Source: Artemia franciscana
Taxonomy: Eukaryota > Arthropoda > Branchiopoda > Anostraca > Artemiidae
Reading direction: 5' to 3'
Length of the DNA stretch: 64,000 nt
Assembly: GCF_032884065.1 (NCBI RefSeq)
Contig: NC_088881.1
Span: 3,964,001-4,028,000, forward strand
Made by a program: the position numbers and the translations under genes. Below are positions 1 through 13,999 of this stretch, in pieces. Position 1 is the first letter of the stretch; each line of letters starts with the position of its first letter. The notes beneath the pieces are model-generated. The model ran no database searches and was not told where the DNA came from. It saw only the letters and a list, made by a program, of their open reading frames with translations.

Positions 1-75
<75 letters not shown>

Positions 76-115
76 AAATAAAATATATATATATATAATA
101 ATATATATATATATA
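1..115. repeat. TA microsatellite at window edge
   Basis: Pure TA dinucleotides run from base 1 to about 72, then break into interrupted TA and AAATAAA tracts to about 115. The array probably continues left of the window. It is the first of several long TA arrays here, most of which sit inside or beside mobile elements. Confidence 0.97.
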
Positions 116-633
116 AACAAATAAAAAAATAGAAATGAAAAAAGACCACACAAACTATGGTTCCTCATCCTCCCCTCGCAATACATACTTCTTTAATGTT
201 TTTTTTTTAATTGCTGTAGATGTTCAGTCGCCTTATCACTCAACGGAAGCACATTCTAGACTTTCGGTCCCAGATGGCGAATCGTGAATCCTTTTACGAT
301 GGGTGAAAGATATATAGATAAAAGTCCTAGATAAAACGATATAAGACTAGAGAAGACGAAATAAAAACAAAACAAATCTCAAAAAACGGAACGCTAAATT
401 TAAGATAGACCCTCTCGAAACAACGGTTTATTTACCTGTGTGCACTTTCGCGCTTGAAAAAACCTATGAGGGTTTGCGGTAGCGCGAAAGTCTACGAAAC
501 TACTTACCTATTAACTCGACTATTGACTTAAACCTCAACTAATTAATTAAAACTATTAAAAATAAACCAAAAATAAATAAACTATAACCCATTGTTCATT
601 GGTTTAGGAGCATTATTGCCTACGTCGTGACTC
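116..633. other. AT-rich stretch without recognisable gene
   Basis: No open frame or RNA gene stands out. The part around 385-450 (a run ending in a motif like GTTTATTTACCTGTGTGCAC) resembles 3170-3230. The ~140-bp repeat block is therefore bracketed by related sequence on both sides. Confidence 0.6.
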
Positions 634-917
634 GGCCTATATATATGAAAAAAATGATAAATAAATAGATAACTGAATTAAAAATAATAATTGATAAATA
701 AAAATATAAAAAAGAATAATAATAACAAATCAAGTCTCGATTACTCTTCAATTATATAGTTATAAATAAACTACAACCTATATATATGAAAAAAATAAAT
801 AAATAACTGGATTAAAAATAATAATTGATAAATAAATATAAAAAAGAATAATAATAACAAATGAATTGTCCATCACTCTTCAATTATATAGTTATAAATA
901 AACTATAACTTATATAT
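634..917. repeat. ~140-bp AT-rich tandem repeat, first two units
   Basis: Two units of about 140 bp start near 634 and 777. Each begins with CCTATATATATGAAAAAAAT and later carries TTCAATTATATAGTTATAAA. Three more units lie at 2786-3145. The array was split by the LINE copy and TA expansions that now occupy 918-2785. Confidence 0.85.
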
Positions 918-2785
<1,868 letters not shown>

Positions 2786-3145
2786 GAATAAATAACTGAA
2801 TTAAAAAATAATAAATGATAAAATGAAATATAAAAAAGAACAATAATAAAAAATCAAATGTCCATCACTCTTCAATTATATAGTTATTAATAAACTATAA
2901 CCTATATATATGAAAAAAATAGATAAATAGATAAATAACTGAATTAAAAATAATAACTAATAAATAGAAATATAAAAAGAATTATAATAACAAATCAAGT
3001 GTCAATCACTCTTCAGTTATCTAGTTATAAATAAACTATAGCCTATATATATGAAAAATAATAGATAAATAAATAAATAACTGAATTAAAAATAATAATT
3101 GATAAATAAAATATAAAAAAGAATAATAATAACAAATCCAGTCTA
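2786..3145. repeat. ~140-bp AT-rich tandem repeat, units three to five
   Basis: Units begin near 2781, 2901 and 3042 and match those at 634 and 777. Each has the TATATATG start, AACTGAATTAAAAATAATAA, and a TCACTCTTCA segment. No coding capacity. Confidence 0.85.
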
Positions 3146-3496
3146 CATCACTTCAATTCTCAACTAGGTTGGGCTAAATTTAAGGATATATAATGAAACA
3201 ACAGTTTATTTACTTTTGTGCACTAAGGGCGGTCGACTCCAATATCCTTCTTTTATTCACTGTATGCAACTATCCTTGTATTTCTTCTTCAAAGTTTTCT
3301 TCATTTTGTTTAGAACCAAGAATAATGCTGACAATTTTCTTAAACTGCGTTCCCAGAAAACCAAAGACCTAAAATCCTCTGGTCATAAATTGACATTTTT
3401 TCAATTATTTCAAAGTAGCTATCACTTAAATTAATTATACCCGTCTCAAGATCATGGTCTCAATTCTCGTCTTAATTGGTGCACTGAGGGTGGTAA

Positions 3497-3825
3497 CGAG
3501 GCGTCCTGGCCGAGTGGATTGGTGCGCTGGATTAAGGATCCTTTGTCTGAGAGGGCGAGAGTTCGAATCCTAATGTACCCAATTATTTAGTTTGGGACGG
3601 GGGTTAGTGGCGTGACTCTCTAAGCTCAGCCAGAGTCGACCCGGCTCTTAACGGGTACCTGGAGAAATCTGGGGAAGGTAAACAGGAAGGGTGTGCGAAA
3701 GAATGGGATGGATAGCCCCCAACCCCCCATTGCACTTCTTGGCTGAAGGGCCAAGAAATGTAGATCACCACCGCCGGTAGGGACTGTAAGGTCTGTTGCC
3801 GTATTCTTTACCTTTTTACCATAAT
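3497..3825 (+). mobile_element. tRNA-Leu-derived SINE
   Basis: The head is a tRNA-Leu-like promoter. A-box TGGCCGAGTGG lies at 3507-3517, an anticodon-arm-like CTGGATTAAGGATCC follows, and B-box AGTTCGAATCC lies at 3560-3570. The A-B spacing of ~53 bp fits a class II tRNA with a long variable arm. There is no matching acceptor stem on the 3' side, so this is not a functional tRNA. About 250 bp of non-tRNA body follows, with GTACCTGGAGAAATCTGGGG, a GGCTGAAGGGCC segment and a T-rich end near 3825. The exact 3' boundary and any target duplication are not clear. Confidence 0.85.
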
Positions 3826-3959
3826 GACCCTACACCTTAGGAAATGAAAGTACAAATTGCAAAGAATAGACTTCACTTTGTATAAATTCTTATAATTTAT
3901 AATTAGCAATAAACAAGCCTTCCAAGAAAAAAATTTACCTCTAAGATTTGCCTAAAAAT

Positions 3960-5900
3960 TCACTCTTTTTTGGTTTCAACCCCTTCCCCTTCTCCAACAA
4001 TTATTTAGACCGTATAGATATATGGAATTTCAACACTGGCTGAAAAACAATTCAGAACTACTCAAAAAAAGATTTTAATCGCTAATTAAAGATTTAAACA
4101 AAATTATTCTTGCAAGTATAAGTGTAAAGCTTGAATAAGCTTTCCTTGCGAATTGGTTTGAATAAGTCTCTTTATTAGTGAATACGAGATGATTAGAAGA
4201 GATTAAGCCTCTTTTTATAGATTAAAAATTCAACTCTGAGATTGGGCCAAAGAATTTAACTCTAAGATTGGCCAATTTGTTTGTGGTTTGCACCTCCCAC
4301 CCGCTCAGATAATCCTCTGAACCGTATTGAGATGCTTTTTTGAACCCTTGAAGGCTTGGGATATTGAATTTAAAGAATCCTGGCTATGAATAAATTATCA
4401 GAATTTCCCAAATTTAAGATTTTAATCACTAATTAACTCCATAAAGGTTTAAACAATCTAAATCTAGCAAAAATAAGTGGAAAAGGATTAAGATTCAATA
4501 AGCTTTTTTTAAGAATTAGCTTGTCTTTATATTAGCAGATACAAGCTGAATATAAGATAACGAGCCTTTCTGTTACGGAATAAAATTTTATTTTATTCCA
4601 TAAAATAAATTTTATTTTAAAATTTTCATTTTGCCCGCAACTGTCTCTCCAATAAAAATATGTGGCCTAAATCTAAATTTTTTTATGGTTAGTCCCTACC
4701 CCCCTTCCAATAATCCTTTGAATTGTATTGAGATACTTATTTTTAACACCGAGTGAAAATTTATCTAAACAAATTAAGTTTGCACAAATTAAATTAAATT
4801 ACACAAATTAAAATTTGAATAATTAATTAACTCCGTTAAGTTTTAAACATTCTAAATCTAGCTGAAATAAGTGTAAAAGTTTTCAGCTTGAATAAGTTTC
4901 TTTCAAGAGTTAGCTTGAATAAGTCTCTTTATCAGTGGATACAAAGCGATTGGGAGATTTCACGCCTTCCTTTTATAGAACAAAAACTTACATCTTACAT
5001 TAGCCATAAGATATTCCTCCCACTAGGATGTGGCCTAAAAATGCACTTTTAAGTGGTTTTACCCCCCCCCCTCAATAGTCCTCTGAAGTTCATCGAGATA
5101 TTGAGTGGATTCGATTCTGTAAAGGATCACCCTATCTCCTCCATTAAAAGATTTTTAGTTTTTGTGGTCGAAATATTAAGTATTGATTTGGCGATCCTGC
5201 CATAATTTGGATAAGATATCTGAATAAACGACAGAATACTGAAGGCCAACTTCAGCTTTTCCAGAAATCTTAGATGAACCGTTTATTTTCTCCCGTTTTG
5301 TACCGGAAATAGAGGTGTTTAATTTTTCTTAAACTTAAAATATTAGAAAATGTGAATTTTGTTGTTTTGTTAAAACGGAGCAGATTTTTCTTATTAAAGT
5401 TTAGGAAAGAGCAGTCCCTAAAAATACTCTAGCATACCTGCTAAAAATACGCTTAAAGGAAATAACAAATGAGCAATTTGGCAGCTTTTGTAGCTCCCTG
5501 TGGGCCATACCCATTTAGATTGAAAACCTTGTTACCACAGGGAACATAAAATTTAATTTTTTTATAATCAGACTTTTTATATAGTCAAACTACAGATTCT
5601 CAATACCACTCAAATTCGTGATGTATGTATTTGATACCGTTAGCCGGCACTGAGGCTCACAAATCGATTTTGAGGTATCGAACTCCTTAACTTTCAACAG
5701 ACTGGCCGAAGGATTGTCCGACCTACCGCTTAGATTAATTAATTCACAAATTAAGAATTTGAATCATTTATTTAATTTTATCTTCACTGACTTTGCTTAA
5801 ATAAGTCTCTTTATTAGTGGATACAAGAGGATTAGAAGATTCTAAGCTTTCTTTGAATCTTTATTCTAGCTTTCTTTGAATCTTCATTCTATTTTGTGCT
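3960..5900. repeat. Diverged ~350-bp tandem repeat, about four units, the last interrupted
   Basis: Four diverged units share the order: C-rich pocket, AATAATCCTCTGAA, TTGAGAT, TTTTAATCACTAATTAA, AAATCTAGC, GAATAAGTCTCTTTATTAGT and GGATACAAG. They lie at about 3970-4235, 4277-4595, 4685-4995, and 5050-5100 plus 5735-5900. The fourth is split by ~640 bp of unrelated sequence (5101-5734). No gene is visible. Confidence 0.75.
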
Positions 5901-5984
5901 TCCCTCAACTTTTATAAGGAATCACCTACTTCCTAGTTTACCTACTATATTACTGTCTCTGGAATATGCTCTCTGTTGTGGAAT

Positions 5985-7450
5985 TTAATTTATTTTTGTG
6001 TATTATTTGTTTTGTCGAAAACCCCTGTCTAGAAATACTCCAGTTTTCTTGATTCATCGGTCTATAGTTCCTACCCATAATGAAGAAAAAAGAGCTGATG
6101 TTAGCTTATGGCTGATATGTCCAAAAAATTATAGGATTTTTTTGTGGGGAGGGGGGGGGGTGAGAGGGTGGTTCCCGAAAAAATTTCATCCCCTGGGCAA
6201 ATTAGAGATATCCGTAATCATTTCACTATCAAAATATGCTGCTTATAGGACTGTCGCCCGTCCGGCATCCGTATTGTACGATTAGTACAAATCTATTCCT
6301 TAACCTTGACGTTTATCCATATTTTTTGGGTAATACATATGTGAATTTCCTACTTTATTATTTACCTGTTGTATTACTTTACCAGAACTGTTTGATGCTT
6401 AAATTATTTTTGTGTATTATGTCCTTTGTATGCATTATGTCAAGGTTGAGATGACTAGAACACATTCTGTGGATAAAGGATGTTAGATTGCTGAAGATCG
6501 TCCAGCCATCTAGGGCCAATCGAAAAGCAGGTCGTCCCCCAATGGGGTGGGAGGATACTGTAAGGAAACATTTGAGGGAAATGGGGACTTCTTTGGAGGA
6601 TGTAAAGAGGGAGGCTTTAAATAGATTGGGGTAGAGGAGGAGTATGTGTAGCTGTGTTGGCCTCAGACGGCTTGGTGCCGCAATGAGTTGCTAGTGGTAG
6701 TAGTAGTGTTATGTCTGGAATCTTATCTAGAAATGTTCAACCTTTCTGGGTTGTTTGGGTCTGAAATTCCTATGCATAATGAAGATAAAAGAGCTGAAAT
6801 CAATATTTGTAAAAAAAAAAAAAAAATCGGATTATTTTTTTATTTTATGGGTTCCCAAAAAATTTGCAGATAAGAAATTTATTATAAGCTTTTATATATA
6901 TTTGTATATTAAATTCTCATTAAGAAAATGTTTTATGAAGCATTAGTATTTGTACTTTATAAATTATTTGGTTTTTTTATAGTTTATATTTTATAAGTAA
7001 ATATTATTTTTACATATTAGAAATCAATATGTTTACATGTTTTATATATTAGGTGTTTTGTTAAGAATATAATCTTTGTCTTATCTACAAATGTTTAAAT
7101 TTTCTAGGTTCTTTGATACTATAATTTCCATTCATGGTTAAGAGAATAACAGCGAAATTAGTTTACGACTGAACGGTCATAAAATATTTTTCAACATCTT
7201 TCATTAAAAAAATTTCGTCACTTGAAGATGTCTTCAACCCTTCCACCTCTGTACACTAAGCACATGAATTTGTTTTGTTATTTCTCACTCAAAATATTTG
7301 CTGCAATAATTGGATACTATCAGTCGCTCAGCATGCACATTGCTACTTGAGAAATCATTATATTTATTCTGTAAAAAAAGTAATGGAATTGCCTACTTTA
7401 TTATATTAACGTCTGTGTTATTTATGACCAATAAATCATGCACTGAAATT
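5985..7450. repeat. Diverged repeat block, three copies around a LINE fragment
   Basis: Three copies, near 6010-6420, 6715-7060 and 7075-7430, share CTAGAAAT(A/G)..., AATTCCTA, AATGAAGA, AAAGAGCTGA and a following AT-rich part that includes TTGCCTACTTTATTATATTA. A LINE 3' fragment lies between copies one and two. Short frames here are chance. Confidence 0.7.
6433..6700 (+). pseudogene. 3' end of a LINE reverse transcriptase ORF (remnant)
   Basis: The plus strand reads as the extreme C-terminus seen in many LINE ORF2 proteins: RLLKIVQPSRANRKAGRP, then GWEDTVRKHLREMGTSLED, then VKREALNRLG and a stop near 6633. The following bases (to about 6700) match the minus-strand fragment at 38490-38605, so a short 3' UTR segment is included. 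Only ~70 codons remain, so it is dead. A more decayed relative lies at 56120-56240. Confidence 0.8.
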
Positions 7451-7796
7451 TACACCCATTGCCTAATCTGCACCCGGGTCTGTTTTGCACCTATGTCCTT
7501 ATTTAGCTTAGTAGTGATCCTCAAAGACTGAACCTTCTCTTTTTCCTTCAAAATTTTAACGTGAATAGCACCTTTCATAATTTCACGTTTTTCCGTTTGA
7601 CGCTTTTCTTGCCAACGCGAAGAAAAGACGTGAAATTCAGGCACTAAAACGATATTCAATTCCTGTCAGAACCACGCTTAAAGTCTCAGAAAATTGTAAA
7701 AAGCGTAGTCAAGCTTAGCGTATTAGAGGCTTAATTCTTTTGATTATTCGGATAGAATATACTTACTTGTAATTCTCAGATTTGATTTATTTTTAG
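7451..7796. other. Presumed intron upstream of helicase exon
   Basis: No exon is evident here. The last bases form a splice acceptor: a T-rich tract (TTTGATTTATTTTTAG) ends at 7796. Earlier exons of the helicase gene were not found in the window and are either far upstream or lost. Confidence 0.55.
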
Positions 7797-8112
7797 TGAT
7801 TTGGCAACTGTTGAGAAGATCGAAGTGGATACTGTCGACGCGTTTCAAGGTCGAGAAAAACATGCCATGGTTTTGACCACAGTGAGGGCTCGAGGGAAAG
7901 GGATTGGCTTTTTATCCCACCCTGAGAGGCTGAACGTCGCTCTGACTCGTGCCAAACGTTCATTGATTATTTGTGGCCATTTAAAAACTTTACGCCAAAA
8001 TGAATGGTGGAATAGGCTTATTTCGGACGCTGAAAAGCGACAAGTTTTACATCACGTGAAATCGAATATTAGTGTGCCTAAGTTGAAAGAAATCCTCTTC
8101 CTTCGCAAGTAA
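7797..8112 (+). CDS. Terminal exon of a senataxin/Upf1-like superfamily 1 helicase (partial)
   Basis: The exon follows a T-rich acceptor at 7796 and ends with TAA at 8110-8112, giving about 104 residues. It carries the C-terminal RecA core of Upf1-like SF1B helicases: VDTVDAFQGREK (motif V) and RLNVALTRAKRSLIICG (motif VI with the arginine finger). A GHLKTLRQNEWWNRLISDAE tail follows. That tail most resembles senataxin/Sen1 as I recall it; ZGRF1 or another Upf1-like helicase is possible. Such proteins unwind RNA-DNA hybrids or nucleic acid duplexes using ATP. The ATP-binding motifs I and II must lie on upstream exons, and none was found. The exon has no internal stop, so a live gene is plausible. 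It enters with one base of a split codon (T then GAT, Asp). Confidence 0.85.
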
Positions 8113-9745
8113 TTTGTGCTGAAAGTTCAGCTTTATGAGATGAACTTCATAGCTACGCACTCCAGGAGCCTTTTTTTACCGTAAAAATAATATATCCATT
8201 GTTTCTTTCTCAACCCAGAATTTGTGATATTTTTATACAACAAGTGTGGGTGAAATTAATTCAATAATTTTGTGACGATTTTGATTTCCTGTGGGTAGAA
8301 TGCAGACATTCTTAAAATCCATAGTAAACTCAAATCATATTTCTCCTATGGCCTGTATATAAGAGCCTCGTTGAGGCAATGGGTTGAGGTTTGAGCTTCG
8401 ATCCAGTTTTGTGAGTTCCATCTGATATTCAGTTTAGACTCGTTTCCATGCGTAAGTGTTATGAGTAGAACAACGAATTTTTGTGTTTGATTTTTGTTTA
8501 TGTCAGCGGTACAAGCGTTTAATCGCATTAAAGACACTGTTTGTTCTCTTAAATGACTGGTATTCCATTTGTGAGAAATATAATTTGAGAATATCGAAAT
8601 GATTTAGGTTTTTAGTAGACGGATTTTTTGGTCAAAATTCAGTATTGTAAAATTGGCCTATTTGCTACGCTCTCTGCGAACCTTCCTACTGCCCTAAAAA
8701 GAATGTGCCTATTATTTGTTCCTAAACCGATTTTTTTTTATCTCGCTAGACTACAAGTGTGATTACAATTACTTGGGGGATTTTGAGATGATTTTGAGTT
8801 CTTATGGGCAGAATGTACATGATTTGTCATATCTAGATTATTCTAGCGTTCCCAAATATGTGATTCAATTATGGCCTGTGTATAAGAGTCTTATTCAACT
8901 CTTAAGTCTTTTTTTTTAAAGACTTTTTGTGTTTTATTTTTATTTATGTCGTCATTAAAGTGTTTGATTTTCTGATACCATGCCAAAATTCTCTGTTCTC
9001 TTAAATTACTTATGTTACAAGTCAAGATAAAAATTTAAATTGAAGTTTAGGTTTAGATTTAAAAACAAGTTTAGGTAATACTTAAATTATTCAAGGATTG
9101 TCAAGTCTGTTTTTCTTTTAAGGCTTGTATAGCCCATTAGAAGGTTATTCAGTTTATAAAGTCTTTTTGATGGAACAGAAGAGTATTTGTCTTTGATTTG
9201 TGTTTCTGTGGACAATACAAGTCTTAGGTTTTCTTTTGCCATAGACAGAGAACGATGGTGTCGTTTAGGAGGGACAAGAGGGGTAATTACCCCCCCGCCC
9301 CAATAATTTGGAGATAGAAAATTATTGTGTAGCCCATGCTCCTAACAGAGAATATACAGTACGGATAATTTTTGTTTGATTTGTATTTTTGTTGCCAAAA
9401 GTCCCTCATCAAAAATCTCTGTCGTCAAATTTATGTCGTCAAAATTTTCTGTTCCCTATCATTGCTTATTACGCAATTGTGGTAATATTAATGTAAGAAT
9501 TCTGATATGATTTTGACTTCCTGTGGGAAAATACGGATGATTGGTTAATATTTATATTCTTTTTAGGATTAAAAAAATATGTGTACTATTGATCGTCTCT
9601 GTATAAGAGACTAATTCGATTCATATAAGTCTTTTTGACAGAACAGGGAATTTATGTATTTTATTTGTGTTTATGTCGATGGTACAACCGTTCGGTTTGT
9701 CCGTAGACATATTAAACTCTTTGTTCTTTTTGTTGGCAGGAAACG
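8113..9745. repeat. 3' flank of helicase exon with diverged tandem units
   Basis: Three diverged units, near 8190-8550, 8735-8990 and 9480-9740, share GATTTTGA(T/G/C)TTC(C/T)TGTGGG, TGGCCTGTGTATAAGAG, a TTTTTGA(C/T) segment, TTTATTTGTGTTTATGTCG and TACAA(G/C)CGTTT. Spacing varies because of intervening insertions. The helicase 3' UTR must start here, but no clear AATAAA site near the stop could be fixed. Confidence 0.7.
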
Positions 9746-12107
9746 TCACATTTTGGCAAGTAGTTCAAAAACTGAAATGAAAACAGTCAGAAATCAGAAT
9801 TTTCACCGTAATCGGAATAGTTACTCAATCTTAATATTAAGCAAACATTAATTTTTTTAAGTCCAGAGGTAAAAGTAAAAACTTTTCCAGAGGTATTTCT
9901 AACTGGTCGCTGCATCAGAATACAGCAATAACAGTTGGTAACTACTGTCTCTTTATTTTAATATTTCAGATTAATTCAATGTCTTGAATAAAATAAATAT
10001 TAAACTTTATATTATTAAAAATTGATATTAGCTTAATATAATTTGATTAATTGAATATATCTACATAGAGAAAAGTATAGAAAAAAAGAAAATAAGAAAT
10101 AAAATAACCTACATAGAAAAAGAAAACCGGGTTTGAACCCCCCCCCCCCCTTGAGATTCTGGTTGATTCATAAAAGAAGTAACAAAAATATACATAAAGC
10201 AAATGTTGATGCGTTTATTAAAGTCTATCTCCTGAAAAAAAAAATCTCGGATACGCCTTTGGTTGTCAGATTTTCTGCATAGAAGTACTACCAAACGGAA
10301 TGACATGACAAGGTGTTGTACATTTTCTAAAATATTTGCGAAAACCAGAAGTTTGACACTAACTTGTCAACATAAGGAGGCAAATAGATCTTTACTAATA
10401 TATACCCCTCAGTCAATATAATTTACGATAATTAATTGCAATTTATTATTGAATTAGGGAACAAGTGTGTTTTAACGCCGTTTGGGTAGCAAATTATTTT
10501 TACGCAAGTAATTTGAAAATTGACATAATCTGTCAAAATATTTATGTCCAGTGGTCTAACTTTTCCTCTTCTAAAAAAGGTTCTAACAGGAAATCTGCTT
10601 AATTTATCCTCATAGATAAATACACCTAGAATTTTCTATCTAGATAAGAACGAGTTGCAGCTTATTGAAACACAGTAAGCAAATAATTAATTTAATAGGT
10701 TTCAATCAGGGCATGTGTATTGAACGCTAAAAACTACAATAACCAATTGCAATAGGTATATCGGAGACAGAATAGGTATATCGGAGATTGATGAAAATTG
10801 CAGTATTTGGTTTCTCTATTATTTTAAGGTATTTCTCCATATTTGTTTTTCGAGTCCAGAGTTCAAGGTTCATTTATTCAACAATAAATTATCACATTCT
10901 GTACTGCCTGATCACCTTTCCATCTTACGAAACACAAGAAGTTATGTGAAATCAAATTTAGACAGTGATAAGAATAAACGAATATTTCGGTTACATGACC
11001 GTTAGTCGTCCTCAGCAAAATAGAAACAAAGTTAAGCAATAAAAAATTTAACTCACAATTAAAAAGCAACTTCATAAACATCTGATTGTTGTTGTTTAGT
11101 TCTTCTTTTATTTCGCTAAAACGGCTATTATTATGTAATCGAAATATTCACTCAGGTTTGATTAATCACTTTCTTTCATGATTATTCCACATAATTTCCA
11201 CAAAAATCTACGTGTTTTTGTTTTATTTTTTCGTTTCTTCAGTCTTTACTAAAATAGTGGGGTTTTTTTCAAGTTGATGCGCTTTTGTTGTGAGATTTTT
11301 TTTTACCGGCAAAAAACGTAAAAAGGTTTTTTACTTTGCCGTAAAGTTTACTATTTGGCACGATATTGCTGGATATCATTTCTAAAAAGGCAAATAAACT
11401 AACCCGAAAAAATTCTTGATATCTTCTTAGTCTATGTTGTGTTGCTGTTTAACCTTTAAATAGCACATTTCATAAAATTATATTTCCAAAATTCATATTG
11501 ACCTTAAAATTTTTTCTCCTTGTTTTTTCAGCAAGCTAATTTTTTGGTAATATTTTGTAACGAATTTTCGGCACTTTTATTTTATCATACCCAGATGTTA
11601 CTGTGATATTTCGTGCATATACTTTTTACTGAATTATAATTCAGTTCTAGAGAAAGAGAAATTTTATTTGCCCTTTTAGAACGAAATTTGTGTTTGTATT
11701 TATTTGAATAAAAGTTTGATTAATAAGACAGTTTAAAGAACTTTTTTTTGCTATATTTGTAAATAGTTGGATATACAAAATTTTACTTCTCTAAGCATAC
11801 TTTGCCCGTTTGCCCATTAATTTCGTTTCCCCGTTCGCCCGTTAACTTCGACGTTTATATCTTAAATCTCATCCCTAACACATGATAAATTATAAGCACC
11901 TTCTTACAGATATATGGACCGTCGCCATGGTCCCCACCTTCTACTGAAGTCCCTCTTCTACTGAAACAGGATCCTGGTCAATATCTCGACACCCAGACAG
12001 TCGAGAGTGTAGATAATGTAAAATGGGGTGAAATTAGAGTAGAAAGGATCCTGGGCACCATTTAGGTATACTTCATGAAAGACCTTCTGTGTTGACGTTT
12101 GTGAAGG
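9746..12107. other. AT-rich stretch without recognisable gene
   Basis: Nothing convincing on either strand. A C-homopolymer (10140-10151) followed by a decayed segment to ~10260 looks like a small repeat fragment. Short minus-strand frames at 10109-10306 and 10878-11081 have no motif. Confidence 0.55.
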
Positions 12108-12262
12108 ACTAACTCTGTACAATGATGAAAATCGAGTGACTTTCCCGTTTGCTGCTTATATTCTCTGAGAAAGTTGCAGTGAGGGAACTCGATTTTGACA
12201 AGCTTTTCGAAGACTTTGCAAAAATGAAGCAAAGGAAATATCCATTGCTGAAGTAACTGTAC
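12108..12262 (+). pseudogene. Possible decayed exon of unknown gene
   Basis: Two adjacent frames look protein-like: VTFPFAAYIL, then after a stop and frame change VRELDFDKLFEDFAKMKQRK. A GTAAGT donor-like site follows at 12263. The frame carries a stop before the donor. I do not recognise a family, and chance cannot be excluded. Confidence 0.2.
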
Positions 12263-12454
12263 GTAAGTTTCTCATTTATACAGTAAATGTTCCATTTGGT
12301 AATGTTTCTGGTCCCTAAATAAGCTAAAAAATGCGAACCCCAAAGGTATTACAGTACCTAAAGGCTTCTTTGAAAATTTTTAAATGTTAAAAGCTGTATG
12401 GGGGCCCAAAATCGATGTTTAGCCCCTCCCTAAGGTTTTCTGAAATATCGCCGC

Positions 12455-12904
12455 TGCCTCCACGGAAGTATATTCTGTACTCAGAGTTCATTACACAGAG
12501 AGGCCTTGACCTTCACTCAAGGCCAGATAAATCAATTGCACACCTAACGTGGTATGGGGCCTCCATGGAAGTGTATCCCGTAGTCAGAGTTCCTAGCACA
12601 GAAAATTACCTTCACTCACGGCCAGAGAAATCAATTGTACAACTAACTTGGTACGAGGTCTCCATGGAGCATATCCCGTAGTCAGAGTTCATTGCACAGA
12701 AAGGCATTGACCTTCACTCAAGGCCAAAGAAATCGATTACGCAACTAACTCGGTACGGAGCCTCCACGAAAGTGTATCCCTGCTCAGGAAGGCAATGGCT
12801 TTCATTCAAGGCCAGAGAAATGGATGGTACAACTAACTTGGTACGGGGCCTCCACGAAAGTATACCTTGTACTCAGAGTTCATTGTACAGAAAAGCATTG
12901 AAAG
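12455..12904. repeat. ~103-bp minisatellite, about 4.6 units
   Basis: Units begin with G(C/T)CTCCA(T/C)G at 12455, 12559, 12658, 12760 and 12848, giving lengths 104, 99, 102, 88 and a partial. Shared blocks are GTAGTCAGAGTTC, CTTCACTCAAGGCCAGA and CAACTAACTTGGTACG. An apparent 88-codon frame across it is a by-product of the repetition. Confidence 0.93.
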
Positions 12905-13999
12905 AAGTTGGAAAGTAACCTGACAACTAGAAAAAATATCACAGAAAAAAAAATGCAAATAGGTTTTTAGTACTATGATTTCTCTATATACATAGCACAT
13001 AGTTTTATCCTGTCTATTAAATACTAAAAATAAGTAAATAATATGAATGAGTATAAACAATAATAAATAATCCTTCTTAGAATATACCATTTCGAGTGAT
13101 TCCAGAACCACATGCCTACACTTCTCCAACGACCAAGTGGCAAGGGATTGGGGTATGGATCTAGTGTTCTGTTAGGAATGCAGCTGCAAACCCTGAAACT
13201 GGATGACCTCTATTCCCTTTTGAATGAAAATGCTTGACAAGTGAGAAAATAAATACATCAAAATTACCAAAATACTGAATCACCAGAAAAATAATCATGT
13301 ATATATAATAGCAATCATATATGAAAAAATAACCATAGTTACGCATATAAGGCACAAAAACACGATTGAAAAGAAAAATGCCTGACTAATAATTGACCTC
13401 TTGACATTCTGATTAAAAATCTAACATTCTAGTAAATGAACTACGGCGGCTTAATTTAATCTATTGGTTTCTCTAGGACCATAATTACGTAAATTAAGCC
13501 CTTTTTCTTGGGACTATGCATGGTCATGTCATCACCAAGAGCATAATTACATAATCACCAAAAGAAAAACCTTACAAAGGAAATACATTTGTAATTGGGT
13601 ATTCTAAAACATTGAGTTAATTAAATTATCTAATATAAAGAGTGAGAGCTTTGAACTATAATTGATGAAGCTGAAATTTTGCGAACAGGGGGAGGGGAAA
13701 GGTGTACGTCAAGGTGTAGACATTTGGGATTTCAAAATCTAAATCTAAGCTATTGTATGAATTTGTTCCTCTTAAGAACATTCGTTATCTTAAAAATCAT
13801 TTTGCGATCCTCAACGTCAGCTGGCCGTGTTAAAGACTGATATCACAGTGAATTCTTTCAACGGACTAACGAAACTTACCAGGGGAGCCGGGAGGGGTTC
13901 TTTTTAAACCGACAGTTACGAGTTTTCGACCATAATTATTACAATTATGCTTCAAAGCTGTTCCACTTAAGAAGTGATATTATGCTATATAGCACTTAC
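12905..13999. other. AT-rich stretch without recognisable gene
   Basis: Only short frames without motifs occur. G-rich tracts lie near 13685-13705. The interval also contains the presumed intron side of the candidate minus-strand exon that follows. Confidence 0.5.

Noticed and set aside
3497..3580. Functional tRNA-Leu gene
   Set aside because: A and B boxes are present but there is no paired acceptor stem or terminator at the right distance, and a SINE body follows.
12415..12681. 88-codon frame with repeated YPVVRVPS-like segments
   Set aside because: Falls in the ~103-bp minisatellite and breaks in the later units.
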